A stretch of DNA of 64,000 bases. Source: Adhaeribacter aquaticus DSM 16391 (GTDB lineage Bacteria; Bacteroidota; Bacteroidia; Cytophagales; Hymenobacteraceae). Position 1 is the stretch's first letter. The number at the start of each line of letters is the position of its first letter. Below the pieces are notes generated by a model. That model had not been told where the DNA came from. It did no database searches and worked only from the letters and a program-made list of their open reading frames with translations. Positions 1 through 9,352 of the stretch are shown here, piece after piece. The stretch lies in assembly GCF_000473365.1 (NCBI RefSeq), contig NZ_KI421517.1:1641606-1705605 (forward strand). The letters are read 5' to 3'. Position numbers and translations under genes: made by a program.

Positions 1-909
1 GATGCTGGGGCCACCATTAGCAATGGTACCGATACTAAAACGGGTTTACCTATTATTTCTTTGTACGGCAAAAACAAAAAGCCATCAGCCGACCAATTAA
101 AAGACATCGATATAGTGGTATTTGATATTCAGGATGTTGGAGCCCGCTTCTTTACTTACATTAGTACCATGCACTATGTAATGGAAGCCTGTGCAGAAAA
201 TAACAAACCATTGATGGTGCTGGACCGCCCTAACCCAACGGGTTATTACGTGGATGGGCCGGTCTTAAATCTAAAACATCAATCCTTTGTGGGCATGCAT
301 CCCATTCCGATTGTGCATGGCCTGACGGTAGGCGAACTGGCGCAAATGATAAACGGTGAAAAATGGTTAGCTGGTGGTAAAAATTGCCCGGTCACTATTA
401 TTCCCGCAAAGAACTATACCCACAAATCCCGCTATTCGCTGCCGGTTAAGCCCTCTCCTAATTTACCTAATGATGTTGCCATTCAGATTTACCCTTCCAT
501 CTGTTTATTTGAAGGCACCAATGTAAGTGTAGGACGAGGTACCGAAACCCCTTTTCAGGTTATTGGCAGCCCCTTTTATAGCAAAAAAGATTTTTCTTTT
601 ACACCTAAATCTATGCCCGGTGCTACCAATCCGCCTCACCTGAACCAGGTTTGTTACGGCCAGAAATTTACCGCTAAAAATACTCCGGAAAAATTTACCC
701 TTGCTTACCTGCTGGACTTTTACCAGAATTCAACTAATAAAGAAAAATTTTTTAATAACTATTTTACCAATTTAGCCGGGACTACTGAGCTAAAAGAACA
801 GATTATAGCAGGCAAATCTGAAGCTGAAATAAAAGCCACCTGGCAACCAGCTTTGCAAGCCTATAAAAAAATGCGCAAGCAATATTTACTTTATCCTGAT
901 TTCGAATAA
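1..909 (+). CDS. exo-beta-N-acetylmuramidase NamZ family (DUF1343), 5' partial
   Basis: The reading frame is open from the first base, so the N-terminus lies outside the window and about 302 residues are visible. Family landmarks are VVFDIQDVGARFFTY, LDRPNPTG, VHGLTVGELAQM and IYPSICLFEGTNVSVGRGTE, the last being the conserved acidic/glycine block of DUF1343. Characterised members (NamZ, GH171) remove MurNAc from the non-reducing end of peptidoglycan fragments, so a role in cell-wall turnover or recycling is expected. fmt starts 5 bp after the stop, so the two are probably co-transcribed, though they have no evident functional link. An internal TTG at 61 could be mistaken for a start, but conserved sequence precedes it (GLPIISLYG). 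Confidence 0.85.
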   Translation, partial: DAGATISNGTDTKTGLPIISLYGKNKKPSADQLKDIDIVVFDIQDVGARFFTYISTMHYVMEACAENNKPLMVLDRPNPTGYYVDGPVLNLKHQSFVGMHPIPIVHGLTVGELAQMINGEKWLAGGKNCPVTIIPAKNYTHKSRYSLPVKPSPNLPNDVAIQIYPSICLFEGTNVSVGRGTETPFQVIGSPFYSKKDFSFTPKSMPGATNPPHLNQVCYGQKFTAKNTPEKFTLAYLLDFYQNSTNKEKFFNNYFTNLAGTTELKEQIIAGKSEAEIKATWQPALQAYKKMRKQYLLYPDFE

Positions 910-914
910 TAACG

Positions 915-1841
915 ATGCCCCAAGATTTACGGATTATATTTATGGGTACGCCTGATTTTGCCGTACCTACTTTACAAACTCTAGTTCAAAATAACTACCA
1001 GGTTGTAGCCGTCATAACGGCGCCTGATAAACCAGCCGGCAGGGGGTTAAAGTTATCGCAATCGCCGGTGAAGGAATATGCCGTTTCGCAAAATATACCG
1101 GTATTACAACCCACTAATTTAAAATCGGAAGCCTTCCTGGAAGAATTGAAGATTTATAAAGCCAACTTACAAATTGTAGTGGCTTTCCGGATGCTGCCAG
1201 AGGCGGTCTGGAATATGCCGGTTATAGGCACCTTTAATATTCATGCCTCTTTATTGCCGCAATACCGGGGTGCAGCCCCCATAAATTGGGCTATTATGCA
1301 CGGCGAAACCGAAACTGGCGTTACTTCCTTTTACCTGCAACATAAGATAGATACTGGTGATATTATTTTACAGGATAAAGTAGCCATAACGGATGAAGAT
1401 AATTTTGGCACACTTTACGAGAAACTAAAATATGCCGGGGCTGCTTTAGCCCTTAAAACAGTTAAAGCCATAGAAGCGGATTCTGTTACTACTCAACCAC
1501 AACCCAATACAGGAGAGCTTAAAGAAGCGCCCAAAATCTTCAAAGAAACGTGCCAAATCAACTGGAATCAACCTGCTATTCAGGTACGTAATTTTATCCG
1601 GGGCTTATCACCGTATCCAACCGCCTGGACAATATTAGAAGGTAAAGTACTTAAGATTTTTGCCGCCGAACTGGTTACAAATGATACATCGTCTTTAGCT
1701 CCTGGCGCGTTTAGCACCGACCATAAAACCTTTATATACTTTGGCACTACCACTGGCATTCTTTCCATTACAGACCTGCAGCTGGAAGGTAAAAAAAGAA
1801 TGACAATAGTAGATTTTTTGCGCGGCTACCGGTTTAAGTAA
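915..1841 (+). CDS. fmt: methionyl-tRNA formyltransferase
   Basis: This cytosolic enzyme formylates Met-tRNA(fMet) with 10-formyl-THF to make the initiator tRNA. The N-terminal formyltransferase fold begins with FMGTPDFAVPTL (residues 9-20). The catalytic triad is present as N108 and H110 in FNIHASLLPQYRG, and D146 in IDTGDII, at the same numbers as the E. coli enzyme. The C-terminal OB-like tRNA-binding part starts near residue 205 (NWNQPAIQVRNFIRGLSPYP). The length of 308 aa is normal. The ATG lies 5 bp after the NamZ stop, suggesting translational coupling. The folate-dependent folA follows after 167 bp. Confidence 0.97.
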   Translation: MPQDLRIIFMGTPDFAVPTLQTLVQNNYQVVAVITAPDKPAGRGLKLSQSPVKEYAVSQNIPVLQPTNLKSEAFLEELKIYKANLQIVVAFRMLPEAVWNMPVIGTFNIHASLLPQYRGAAPINWAIMHGETETGVTSFYLQHKIDTGDIILQDKVAITDEDNFGTLYEKLKYAGAALALKTVKAIEADSVTTQPQPNTGELKEAPKIFKETCQINWNQPAIQVRNFIRGLSPYPTAWTILEGKVLKIFAAELVTNDTSSLAPGAFSTDHKTFIYFGTTTGILSITDLQLEGKKRMTIVDFLRGYRFK

Positions 1842-2008
1842 GATATTAAATGGCGAGTGATGGGTTTTAAGTAACCATTCACTAATAAATTTGGAGCCTG
1901 CCTACCCATTGTACTTGGACTTTTATTACCAATTTTGTTTCATCATATACCTGCCTTCAACAATTAACAGGTATTTTTAAGGAATTCATTTAACTTACCA
2001 TTCCTAAT

Positions 2009-2500
2009 ATGATCGCCTCTATTTTTGCCATGTCGTCCAATCGGGTAATTGGGAAGGACAATACTTTACCTTGGCACCTGCCGGCAGACCTGAAATTTTT
2101 TAAAAATAAAACTACAGGTCATCCTATTTTAATGGGTCGTAAAACCTATGAATCTATTGGTAAACCTTTACCTAATCGTACTTCCATTGTTATTACAAGG
2201 CAGGAAAACTACGAAGTACCCGGAGCTATTGTGGTAAATTCTCTTTCGGATGCCATAAAAGCCGGCCAGGTAATTAATCAGGATTTATTTATTATTGGCG
2301 GAGCAGAAATTCTTAAAGAAGCTATTCCCTTGATTGATACCATGTATCTGACCAAAATTCATGAAGAATTTGAAGGCGATGTATTTTATCCGGAATACAA
2401 CCCGGCAGAGTGGCAAGAAACCTGGCGCGAAGACCATGAACCAGATGAAAAGAATAAATATGCCTTTAGCTTTTTAAAACTGGAACGCATTAAAAGCTAA
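2009..2500 (+). CDS. folA: dihydrofolate reductase
   Basis: The product reduces dihydrofolate to tetrahydrofolate with NADPH in the cytosol. At 163 aa it matches the usual length. Visible landmarks are VIGKDNTLPWHLPADLKFF, with W22 and the substrate-binding acid D27; the NADPH-binding GRKTYESIGKPLPNR; and the LFIIGGAEI strand with the conserved Gly-Gly. ATG 2009 gives the canonical start MIASIFAMS. No thymidylate synthase is present nearby. The short hypothetical gene at 2538 follows after 37 bp on the same strand and may share the transcript. Confidence 0.97.
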   Translation: MIASIFAMSSNRVIGKDNTLPWHLPADLKFFKNKTTGHPILMGRKTYESIGKPLPNRTSIVITRQENYEVPGAIVVNSLSDAIKAGQVINQDLFIIGGAEILKEAIPLIDTMYLTKIHEEFEGDVFYPEYNPAEWQETWREDHEPDEKNKYAFSFLKLERIKS

Positions 2501-2537
2501 TTCACCAATTAGCCGAAGCTATCTGTTTGTTAAATCT

Positions 2538-2876
2538 ATGATTAATTACAAAAATAAAATTTTTAAACCGGTGGCTAACTCAGTTAATGGCGAAGTAGAT
2601 ACGGGTATGCATTTTCTGTATCAGCAACAAGGTAATGTTTTAACTTCAGAATATACAGGTGTTAATATCATAAAAGGTCATTTGATTGCTTTGGTAGGCC
2701 ATGATGGGACATTAGATATGCGCTACCATCAGGTAAATAAGCAGGGCGAGATCATGACAGGCACTTGCAAATCTACCCCCGAAATACTGCCCAATGGTAA
2801 AATACGGCTGCATGAACAATGGCAATGGACTTCAGGCGACTTATCCAAAGGATATTCCATAATGGAAGAAGTATAA
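2538..2876 (+). CDS. conserved hypothetical protein (112 aa)
   Basis: This is a small soluble protein with no signal peptide and no membrane segment. The sequence alternates strands and turns (GKIRLHEQWQWTSGDLSKGY at the C-terminus), which suggests a compact beta-rich fold. From memory, short Bacteroidota proteins of this kind are often auto-annotated as N-acetylglutamate synthase. I see no acetyltransferase motif here and do not support that function. It lies 37 bp downstream of folA on the same strand and ends convergently with the ABC ATPase gene. Coding status is supported by the ATG start and protein-like composition. Confidence 0.7.
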   Translation: MINYKNKIFKPVANSVNGEVDTGMHFLYQQQGNVLTSEYTGVNIIKGHLIALVGHDGTLDMRYHQVNKQGEIMTGTCKSTPEILPNGKIRLHEQWQWTSGDLSKGYSIMEEV

Positions 2877-3030
2877 AAGGTCAGAAGTTAATTTTAAGGA
2901 AAGCCATAACCTAAATTTTTTCCATAGCGGGGCGAATAAAGAAGTTAAACCTTTATAATAAATTACACAGTGTTTCCTTTATTAAACTGGCAATGCTGAA
3001 CTCTACGTCAGCCTAAATATACCCTTAGGA

Positions 3031-4533
3031 TTACTCCTCTTTCTTTTTTCCATTCTCTAGCCTAAATGTATGATGCACAAAATCAGGAATCTCCTGGCTG
3101 TAATGAGACACCAATAACAAGGTAGTGCTGGGCACACAATACTGCTGGAGAAGTTGAGTGGCTAAATCTATGTATTCGGGGCTTAACCCCTGAAAAGGTT
3201 CGTCCCAGATTATTAAACCAGGATTTTTTATTAGCGAACGAATAAGCAATAATATCCGCTGCTCCCCAGCCGATAACTGTAAGAAATACTTTTGCGCTAA
3301 ATCCGGTCGTTTAAAAAAATTTAAATGAGCTTGTACTAATTCCGTTTGTTCGGCTGTAACCCGGTTAGGTCGGTGCAACATATCATAAAATCCAGACGCT
3401 ACTAAATCTTCTCCTTTCAGGTTTTGCCGGAAATATAAATGCAACTCCGGCGACACAAAACCAATACGTTTTTTTATATCCCAAATGCTTTCGCCGGTAC
3501 CTTTTCGTTTATCAAACAGGTAAATTTTATTGGAGTAAGCTTGCGGGTTATCAGCATTTATTAAACTAAGTAAGGTAGATTTACCCGAACCATTGGGTCC
3601 CAGTAAAGCCCATTTTTCTCCTTTCCGGATAGTCCAGTTTATATTATCAAGTATTTTCTTGTCGTGGTATTTTACCGTAACATTCTCAAACTGGATGGCT
3701 ATTTTGAAATCAGAAGCTTGTGGTAATGCTTTAGAGACCTGATGAATCCCAGATGCCTGCTGCTCATGAATCTGATGTGCTTTTAATTCCTGCAAAAATT
3801 CATAGCGGGTATATTTCCCTTTAATGGTAAAATTCTCAAGCCACATTACATTAGAGATATTTTCCGGAAGTTCTGGCTGATTAGTGACTAATAAAACAGA
3901 GGTGCCATGTTGAATCAGCTGAGTTATTATCTGATTTAAATCAGACCTGGACTGTACATCTAATCCTGTATAGGGATTGTCTAATACCAGTAAAGCCGGC
4001 TCCTTTAACAAAGCCCGGGCAATTAAAACCCGCCGGGTCTGGCCATTAGAGAGGCTAATTACTTCCTGCGATAATAAATCATCAATATGTAAAAGTTTAG
4101 CTACCTGACTTAAATTTGTAGCTGTACCAGCTAATTGCTGGGCTTTCTCCAACACCTCCAACACAGTTGGCATATATACCTCACTTTCCAGGCTGTGGTA
4201 GCGTTGCTGGTAAAAGGCATGGGAATAATTAAATAACTGATCGCCTTTTTGAAAAGAAACCAAAACGGCAGCTTCACGCAAAGAAACAACCTGGCCTGAA
4301 ACATTATCTTTCTGCCTTAAATTAGAAACTACCTGTCCACTCCGCAGGCTATACCTGCCGAAAAGAGCGTCCACTAAAGTAGTTTTACCTGCCCCAACCG
4401 AACCATAAATAGCCCATTGTTCGGCTCTTTTGACTTCCAAGGTAATTTTATTGAAAAAAATCTCGGGGCCTTTTTGAAAAGTAGCTTCTTTTAAAGCAAA
4501 AAGAATGTCAGAGGGCTGAGTAACCGGTTGCAT
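3031..4533 (-). CDS. ModF/PhrA-like protein with two ABC ATPase domains
   Basis: Two ABC nucleotide-binding domains sit in one 500-aa chain with no transmembrane part, the layout of E. coli ModF (PhrA). Domain 1 has Walker A GSVGAGKT (44-51) and signature LSNGQ (161-165). Its Walker B reads LLVLDNP, with Asn186 where the catalytic Glu should be, and its H-loop reads LLVTNQ, with Asn218 for His. Domain 2 (about 280-495) is intact: GPNGSGKST from 312, LSAGEQ at 420-425, Walker B LIIWDEP (E445) and H477. So domain 1 probably binds but does not hydrolyse ATP. No permease or molybdate-binding gene is adjacent, and the physiological role of ModF is poorly defined. Confidence 0.8.
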   Translation of the reverse strand: MQPVTQPSDILFALKEATFQKGPEIFFNKITLEVKRAEQWAIYGSVGAGKTTLVDALFGRYSLRSGQVVSNLRQKDNVSGQVVSLREAAVLVSFQKGDQLFNYSHAFYQQRYHSLESEVYMPTVLEVLEKAQQLAGTATNLSQVAKLLHIDDLLSQEVISLSNGQTRRVLIARALLKEPALLVLDNPYTGLDVQSRSDLNQIITQLIQHGTSVLLVTNQPELPENISNVMWLENFTIKGKYTRYEFLQELKAHQIHEQQASGIHQVSKALPQASDFKIAIQFENVTVKYHDKKILDNINWTIRKGEKWALLGPNGSGKSTLLSLINADNPQAYSNKIYLFDKRKGTGESIWDIKKRIGFVSPELHLYFRQNLKGEDLVASGFYDMLHRPNRVTAEQTELVQAHLNFFKRPDLAQKYFLQLSAGEQRILLLIRSLIKNPGLIIWDEPFQGLSPEYIDLATQLLQQYCVPSTTLLLVSHYSQEIPDFVHHTFRLENGKKKEE

Positions 4534-4685
4534 GCATCTTTAATTTAAGGTTTAAAGGTACTAGTCATTTTCTTAATTCCACAGAAAATACAAGAAGGAG
4601 CTTTAAACCAGCCGCCTCTGCTCTTTTGCTACTTGATTTTTTGCCGGTAAATGCTTAATTTGAGAAATAAAAAAAATCTTCTGCT

Positions 4686-5279
4686 ATGAAAAAATCTATT
4701 CTTTTGAGCCTGTTGTCAGGCCTGTTTTTACAGGTATCTGCCCAAAATCAAATTCCTCCGGCAGACATTCAGATTAAAACCGCTGTTTTAGCAGCCCCGG
4801 CTGATAAACGGGCAGAGGCTACTGTTTATGGTTACAACGCGCAAAAGGAATTTGTTTTATTGCGGAAAGGAACCAATGAAATGATTTGCCTCGCCGATGA
4901 TCCCAATCAGGCTGGCCTATCAGTTTCCTGTTATCACAAAGATTTAAATCCGTTTATGGAACGAGGCCGCCAGCTGAGAAAATCCGGAAAAACAGCCCAG
5001 GAAATTTTTGACATGCGGGAACAGGAAGCTAAAGCTGGCAAGTTATCAATGCCCAAGCAGCCCGCTACTCTATTTGTTTACACAGCTTCGGCCGACAATT
5101 ACAGTGCCGCAACAGGCGAGGTAAAGGCCGGTAATTTACGTTATGTAGTGTATATACCCTACGCAACCGCCGAAAGCACTGGTTTGCCATTAAAAGCAGA
5201 AGTGCCGGGTATGCCCTGGATAATGCACCCAGGCACTCACGGAGCTCATATCATGATTACTCCCCCCAAGGCTAACTAA
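4686..5279 (+). CDS. exported hypothetical protein (197 aa)
   Basis: A clear Sec signal peptide (MKKSILLSLLSGLFLQVSAQ) has a likely cleavage site around SAQ/N, so the mature protein should be periplasmic or extracellular. The mature part has no lipobox, T9SS domain or motif that I recognise. The C-terminal block GMPWIMHPGTHGAHIMITPP carries four histidine/methionine-rich positions that could bind a metal, but this is speculative. The gene stands alone and ends in a strong bidirectional terminator shared with the ferredoxin gene. Confidence 0.75.
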   Translation: MKKSILLSLLSGLFLQVSAQNQIPPADIQIKTAVLAAPADKRAEATVYGYNAQKEFVLLRKGTNEMICLADDPNQAGLSVSCYHKDLNPFMERGRQLRKSGKTAQEIFDMREQEAKAGKLSMPKQPATLFVYTASADNYSAATGEVKAGNLRYVVYIPYATAESTGLPLKAEVPGMPWIMHPGTHGAHIMITPPKAN

Positions 5280-5290
5280 TTATTAATTAT

Positions 5291-5330
5291 AAAAAAGAAG
5301 CCTGCTCCTATTGGAACAGGCTTCTTTTTT
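5291..5330. terminator. bidirectional rho-independent terminator
   Basis: An 18-bp stem (arm AAAAAAGAAGCCTGCTCC, with one G-U type mismatch) closes a 4-nt loop. It is flanked by A-run and T-run on both sides. It lies between the convergent exported-protein gene (+) and the ferredoxin gene (-), 12-16 nt from each stop. Confidence 0.9.
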
Positions 5331-5345
5331 AAAACTAAGATAATT

Positions 5346-5771
<426 letters not shown>

Positions 5772-5807
5772 TCAAACATTTTTAAGCTTTATTCCTTATA
5801 ATCTACC

Positions 5808-6818
5808 ATGAACTTAACTGAACGTACCCTGGCCTTTGCTTCGCTAGGAGAACAAATTAGAAATTTATCTCCTATTGAAATTCAGGAATTAGCTTTCCGG
5901 GCAAGCAATGCAAATGCCTGGTTTGATGAGCCAAATGTTATTAATGCTTTAAACGGAATAGCTTATTTATTGGATAAGCAAAACCTGCAAGATTGGCTAT
6001 ATGTTTATAATCTGGAGAATATTTCTGTTAAAAAAGTGGGGGTGGTCATGGCCGGAAATATTCCCATGGTAGGTTTTCACGACTTTTTATCGGTACTTAT
6101 TGCAGGGCATGAACTCCACGCCAAACTAAGCAGCGAAGATACTTTTCTGATGCAAATGCTGGCACAGAAGCTCATTGCCATTGAACCCCGCTTCGCCGAA
6201 AAAATAAAATTTGTAAATATACTAAAAGATGTAGATGCCATTATTGCTACCGGCAGTGATAACACCTCCCGGTATTTTGAATATTATTTTTCTAAAAAAC
6301 CGCATATTATTCGCCGCAACCGCACCAGTTTAGGCATACTCACCGGAAAAGAAACGCCGGAAGAACTGCGGGCCCTGGGGCAGGATATTTTTCAGTATTA
6401 TGGCTTAGGCTGTCGGAATGTTTCCAAAGTAATGGTACCGCCAGGATATAGCTTTAATCATTTCTTTGAATCGATAGAAAATCTGAAAAGTTTATCAGAC
6501 CATCATAAATATCAAAATAATTATGACTACAATAAATCTATATTACTGGTAAACCAAACGCCCCATTTTGATAATGGTTTTTTACTCTTAACCCAAAGCG
6601 AACAATTTGTTTCGCCCATTAGCGTACTTTTTTACCAGGAGTACACCAATACCCAAAACCTAAACGACCAAGTAACTGCTGCCGCAGACAAAATTCAGTG
6701 TATTGTATCGGCAAATGGTTGGTATCCGGAAAGCTTTGACTTTGGACAAGCCCAATGCCCGGCAGTTTGGGACTATGCCGATGGTGTGGACACATTAGCT
6801 TTTCTGGAAAAATTATAA
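5808..6818 (+). CDS. LuxC-family acyl-CoA reductase
   Basis: This 336-aa protein resembles the LuxC branch of the aldehyde-dehydrogenase superfamily, which reduces acyl-CoA or acyl-enzyme thioesters to aldehydes with NADPH. Landmarks are VGVVMAGNIPMVGFHDFL (77-94), the nucleotide-site strand AIIATGSDNTSRYF (144-157), and GLGCRNVSKV with the presumed nucleophile Cys202. No luxAB or luxD genes are nearby, so bioluminescence is not implied. In Bacteroidota this family is usually a stand-alone gene of unknown physiology. It is divergent from the ferredoxin gene, with 111 bp between the two starts. Confidence 0.85.
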   Translation: MNLTERTLAFASLGEQIRNLSPIEIQELAFRASNANAWFDEPNVINALNGIAYLLDKQNLQDWLYVYNLENISVKKVGVVMAGNIPMVGFHDFLSVLIAGHELHAKLSSEDTFLMQMLAQKLIAIEPRFAEKIKFVNILKDVDAIIATGSDNTSRYFEYYFSKKPHIIRRNRTSLGILTGKETPEELRALGQDIFQYYGLGCRNVSKVMVPPGYSFNHFFESIENLKSLSDHHKYQNNYDYNKSILLVNQTPHFDNGFLLLTQSEQFVSPISVLFYQEYTNTQNLNDQVTAAADKIQCIVSANGWYPESFDFGQAQCPAVWDYADGVDTLAFLEKL

Positions 6819-6842
6819 AACACTAACCACCTAAAAATCAAA

Positions 6843-6875
6843 AAGAAAGCTCTCATTATGGGCTTTCTTATTTTT
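6843..6875 (+). terminator. terminator after acyl-CoA reductase
   Basis: An 8-bp perfect stem (AAGAAAGC / GCTTTCTT) with an 11-nt loop is followed by ATTTTT, 24 nt after the stop codon. Confidence 0.65.
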
Positions 6876-6940
6876 AGAAGAAAATATTTAAGAGAATTTT
6901 CGTTATATTATGGAAAGATCTCCACAAAAACGAAGGTGAA

Positions 6941-7240
6941 ATGCAAAGTATGATAAGCTCCCCTGAATTAATTGAGAAAGAACAGATTCCGGATTTGAAG
7001 TTTGGACAAGAGGATGTACTGAAAGACCCGCAAGCGCGTAAGAAGCGCCTGCAGGACGTTTCCCGGGCTACATCATTAGGTAACGGTTATCATGGGAAAG
7101 TTGAAATTACCTTTCAGACCAGCAATGGCGAACAAAAACGCGTTGTCACTACTATTTGGGATTTCGACCAGGAATATATTATTTTAAAATCAGGCGCTTC
7201 CATGCCTGTTAAAGCTGTAACCCAACTCGAATTCTTTTAG
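6941..7240 (+). CDS. conserved hypothetical protein (99 aa)
   Basis: This is a short cytosolic protein with no signal peptide. The N-terminal half is charged and helical (DVLKDPQARKKRLQDVSRA). The C-terminal half looks like a small beta-barrel (KVEITFQTSNGEQKRVVTTI, then EYIILKSGASMPVKAVTQLEF), a pattern like SH3- or Tudor-like folds. GAAGGTGAA just upstream of ATG 6941 is a reasonable ribosome binding site. The stop codon interlocks with that of the convergent nucleoside phosphorylase (TTAG shared at 7237-7240). Function unknown. Confidence 0.75.
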   Translation: MQSMISSPELIEKEQIPDLKFGQEDVLKDPQARKKRLQDVSRATSLGNGYHGKVEITFQTSNGEQKRVVTTIWDFDQEYIILKSGASMPVKAVTQLEFF

Positions 7241-8124
7241 GTTTTATCGGTAATTACTAAGCGCTCTAATGTTTTCAGAATTAAGTCGTCTACCACGGCG
7301 TCAGGGTTTGATGAAAACTGATGAGTTATGCGGTTGGCAACTATGGCATTTAAAGAAATAACTTCGTGCCCCAACAAACGCCCTAATGCGTAATACCCCG
7401 CTGTTTCCATCTCAAAATTGGTCAACTGAAACAAGTCGTGGTTAGGTTCTTCTACCAGAAACTGCTGGAGCCGGTTTATAAAGTTTGCTACCTTGGTTTC
7501 TATGCGTAATGCTCTCCCCTGCGGCGCATAAAAACCAGGGCAGGTTACTGTATGCCCGGGTACCATATCATACCCTAATTGCTCCCTTAAAATATCAGAG
7601 CCCCGCACGCAGTACGGCTGAAAACCGAGTTTAAATTCATCCTGCAGTGCACAACTTACCGTGGTTTCATAGCCGGTTTGCACCAGCGGATAAAAATGCA
7701 TTAATGTATCTAAACCTATGGCATATTCCGCTACTAAATGGCTATCCAGCGGCACGCCAGCCTGCAAGGCGCCTGAGGTTCCAATCCGAATAATTTTAAA
7801 TTGAATTTTATCCTCGTTTACCGTCCGGTTGATTAAATCTATATTTACCAAGGCGTCCAGTTCATTCATGACTATATCTACATTATCAGTTCCAATTCCT
7901 GTAGACATTACCGTTAGCCTTTTCCCCTGAAAATAACCTGTATGCGTAACAAACTCGCGCTTTTGCACCTGCACCTCCATGGAGTCAAAATAACGGCTCA
8001 CACGGGCTACCCTTTCCGGATCGCCAACGGTTATGATGGTGTCTGAGATTTGCTCCGGCAATAAATTTAAATGATAAACACTGTTATCAGCATTTAATAT
8101 CAATTCAGATTCAGGGATTCTCAT
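7237..8124 (-). CDS. nucleoside phosphorylase, uridine phosphorylase type
   Basis: This belongs to the PNP/UDP phosphorylase family, which cleaves nucleosides with phosphate to free base and ribose-1-phosphate in pyrimidine or purine salvage. Motifs are TVGDPERVARVSRYF (phosphate loop), STGIGTDNVDIVMNELDAL, RIGTSGALQAGV and NFEMETAGYYALGRLLGH (the EME ribose-binding block). At 295 aa it is slightly longer than E. coli Udp (253). Uridine specificity is likely from the overall pattern, but residues alone do not exclude another base. Confidence 0.88.
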   Translation of the reverse strand: MRIPESELILNADNSVYHLNLLPEQISDTIITVGDPERVARVSRYFDSMEVQVQKREFVTHTGYFQGKRLTVMSTGIGTDNVDIVMNELDALVNIDLINRTVNEDKIQFKIIRIGTSGALQAGVPLDSHLVAEYAIGLDTLMHFYPLVQTGYETTVSCALQDEFKLGFQPYCVRGSDILREQLGYDMVPGHTVTCPGFYAPQGRALRIETKVANFINRLQQFLVEEPNHDLFQLTNFEMETAGYYALGRLLGHEVISLNAIVANRITHQFSSNPDAVVDDLILKTLERLVITDKT

Positions 8125-8160
8125 AGTTTTATTGGCTTATAATTTAGGTTTAGCAGAAAC

Positions 8161-8193
8161 AAAAAGAGCATTTAATAATTAAATGCTCTTTTT
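8161..8193 (-). terminator. terminator after trhO
   Basis: A 14-bp perfect stem (AAAAAGAGCATTTA and its complement) with a 5-nt loop lies 3 nt beyond the trhO stop. The A/T ends of the stem supply the U-tract in either direction. Confidence 0.85.
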
Positions 8194-8196
8194 GTT

Positions 8197-9150
8197 TTAG
8201 TTCTGAACTGTTTTACGGTATAAACCTTTAAAAGGGTTGTAGCCGTTGGTTTCTTTCTGGTAATACCCGGTACCATCGTAAGGTCTTTTTTCAGGATCTG
8301 TTTTACAAGTATCTGAACAAGCTCCTTCCATTTCGTGACCACACTTTTCGCACATGGGCACATGAATGTTACAAGTTGGATTAGCGCAATTAACCATTCG
8401 GTCGCTGGGCTCCTGGCAAATGTAACAAGTTGAAATAACCTTCGGATTAACTTTATTTACATCAACAGTTAAGCGATTGTCAAATACATAACACTTTCCT
8501 TCAAAATCTTCTCCGCCTTCTTCCAGACCGTATTTAATAATCCCTCCGTGCAATTGGTATACATTCTGAAAGCCCTTTTCCAGCAAAAATGCACTGGCTT
8601 TTTCGCATTTTACGCCACCTGTACAGTAGGTAATAACTTTTTTATCTTTTAAATGTGCCAACTCCTCTACTTTCTCCGGAAAGTCTCGGAAGTTTTCAAT
8701 ATCTAACGTAATAGCATTTTTAAATTTACCTACCAAATGCTCATAATCCGACCGGACATCCAGTAATACTACATCTTCCTGATCTTTCAATTGCTTAAAT
8801 TCGGCTGGAGATAAATGTACACCGGTTTTTTCAATGGGCTTTACATGGCGCAGACTGGAATGCACAATTTCAGGTTTATACCGCACATGCAATTTGGTAA
8901 AAGCATGTTTGTCAGATTCATCAACTTTAAAATCAATACCGGCAAACCGTGGATCAGCTTTAACTGTAGCCATATAGGCCTCACAATCTTCACGTAAACC
9001 AGAGATAGTACCGTTTAAACCTTCGGCAGCTACTATAATGCGGCCTAGCAAGTTTAATTTTAAGCAAAGTAAGTGATGCTCTTCCCGAAAAGCTTCCGGA
9101 TCTTCAATAGGTGTATAATGGTAATAAAGCAGAATACTGTAATCTTTCAT
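8197..9150 (-). CDS. trhO: tRNA uridine(34) hydroxylase, rhodanese family
   Basis: TrhO (YceA, UPF0176) makes 5-hydroxyuridine at the tRNA wobble position in an oxygen-dependent, prephenate-independent route. The 317-aa protein has the N-terminal UPF0176 domain (1-95, with GRIIVAAEGLNGTISG) and a rhodanese domain (about 115-215). The active Cys176 and second Cys182 lie in TYCTGGVKCEKA. The C-terminal cysteine-rich segment (CYICQEPSDRMVNCANPTC and later CxxC pairs) probably binds zinc. Length and motif order fit the family. The gene is monocistronic, with its own terminator. Confidence 0.95.
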   Translation of the reverse strand: MKDYSILLYYHYTPIEDPEAFREEHHLLCLKLNLLGRIIVAAEGLNGTISGLREDCEAYMATVKADPRFAGIDFKVDESDKHAFTKLHVRYKPEIVHSSLRHVKPIEKTGVHLSPAEFKQLKDQEDVVLLDVRSDYEHLVGKFKNAITLDIENFRDFPEKVEELAHLKDKKVITYCTGGVKCEKASAFLLEKGFQNVYQLHGGIIKYGLEEGGEDFEGKCYVFDNRLTVDVNKVNPKVISTCYICQEPSDRMVNCANPTCNIHVPMCEKCGHEMEGACSDTCKTDPEKRPYDGTGYYQKETNGYNPFKGLYRKTVQN

Positions 9151-9352
9151 AATAACTGGCTAAGTTTCAACTTAGTGTTTTAAGTATAATTTGCTGCAAA
9201 AATAATTTAAAATTCAACACCAAACAGCTTATTTAAGTTTATTAACCTTGGTGCTGAATTAAAAACCATAAGCTAACTTTTATTTATCTTCAGATTTAGC
9301 TTTAATTGATTAACGATATACATAAGAATTAATCAACCAAGAAAACAATCTT

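Noticed and set aside
2538-2876. N-acetylglutamate synthase
   Set aside because: This name is often attached automatically to such short proteins, but no acetyl-CoA-binding motif is visible.
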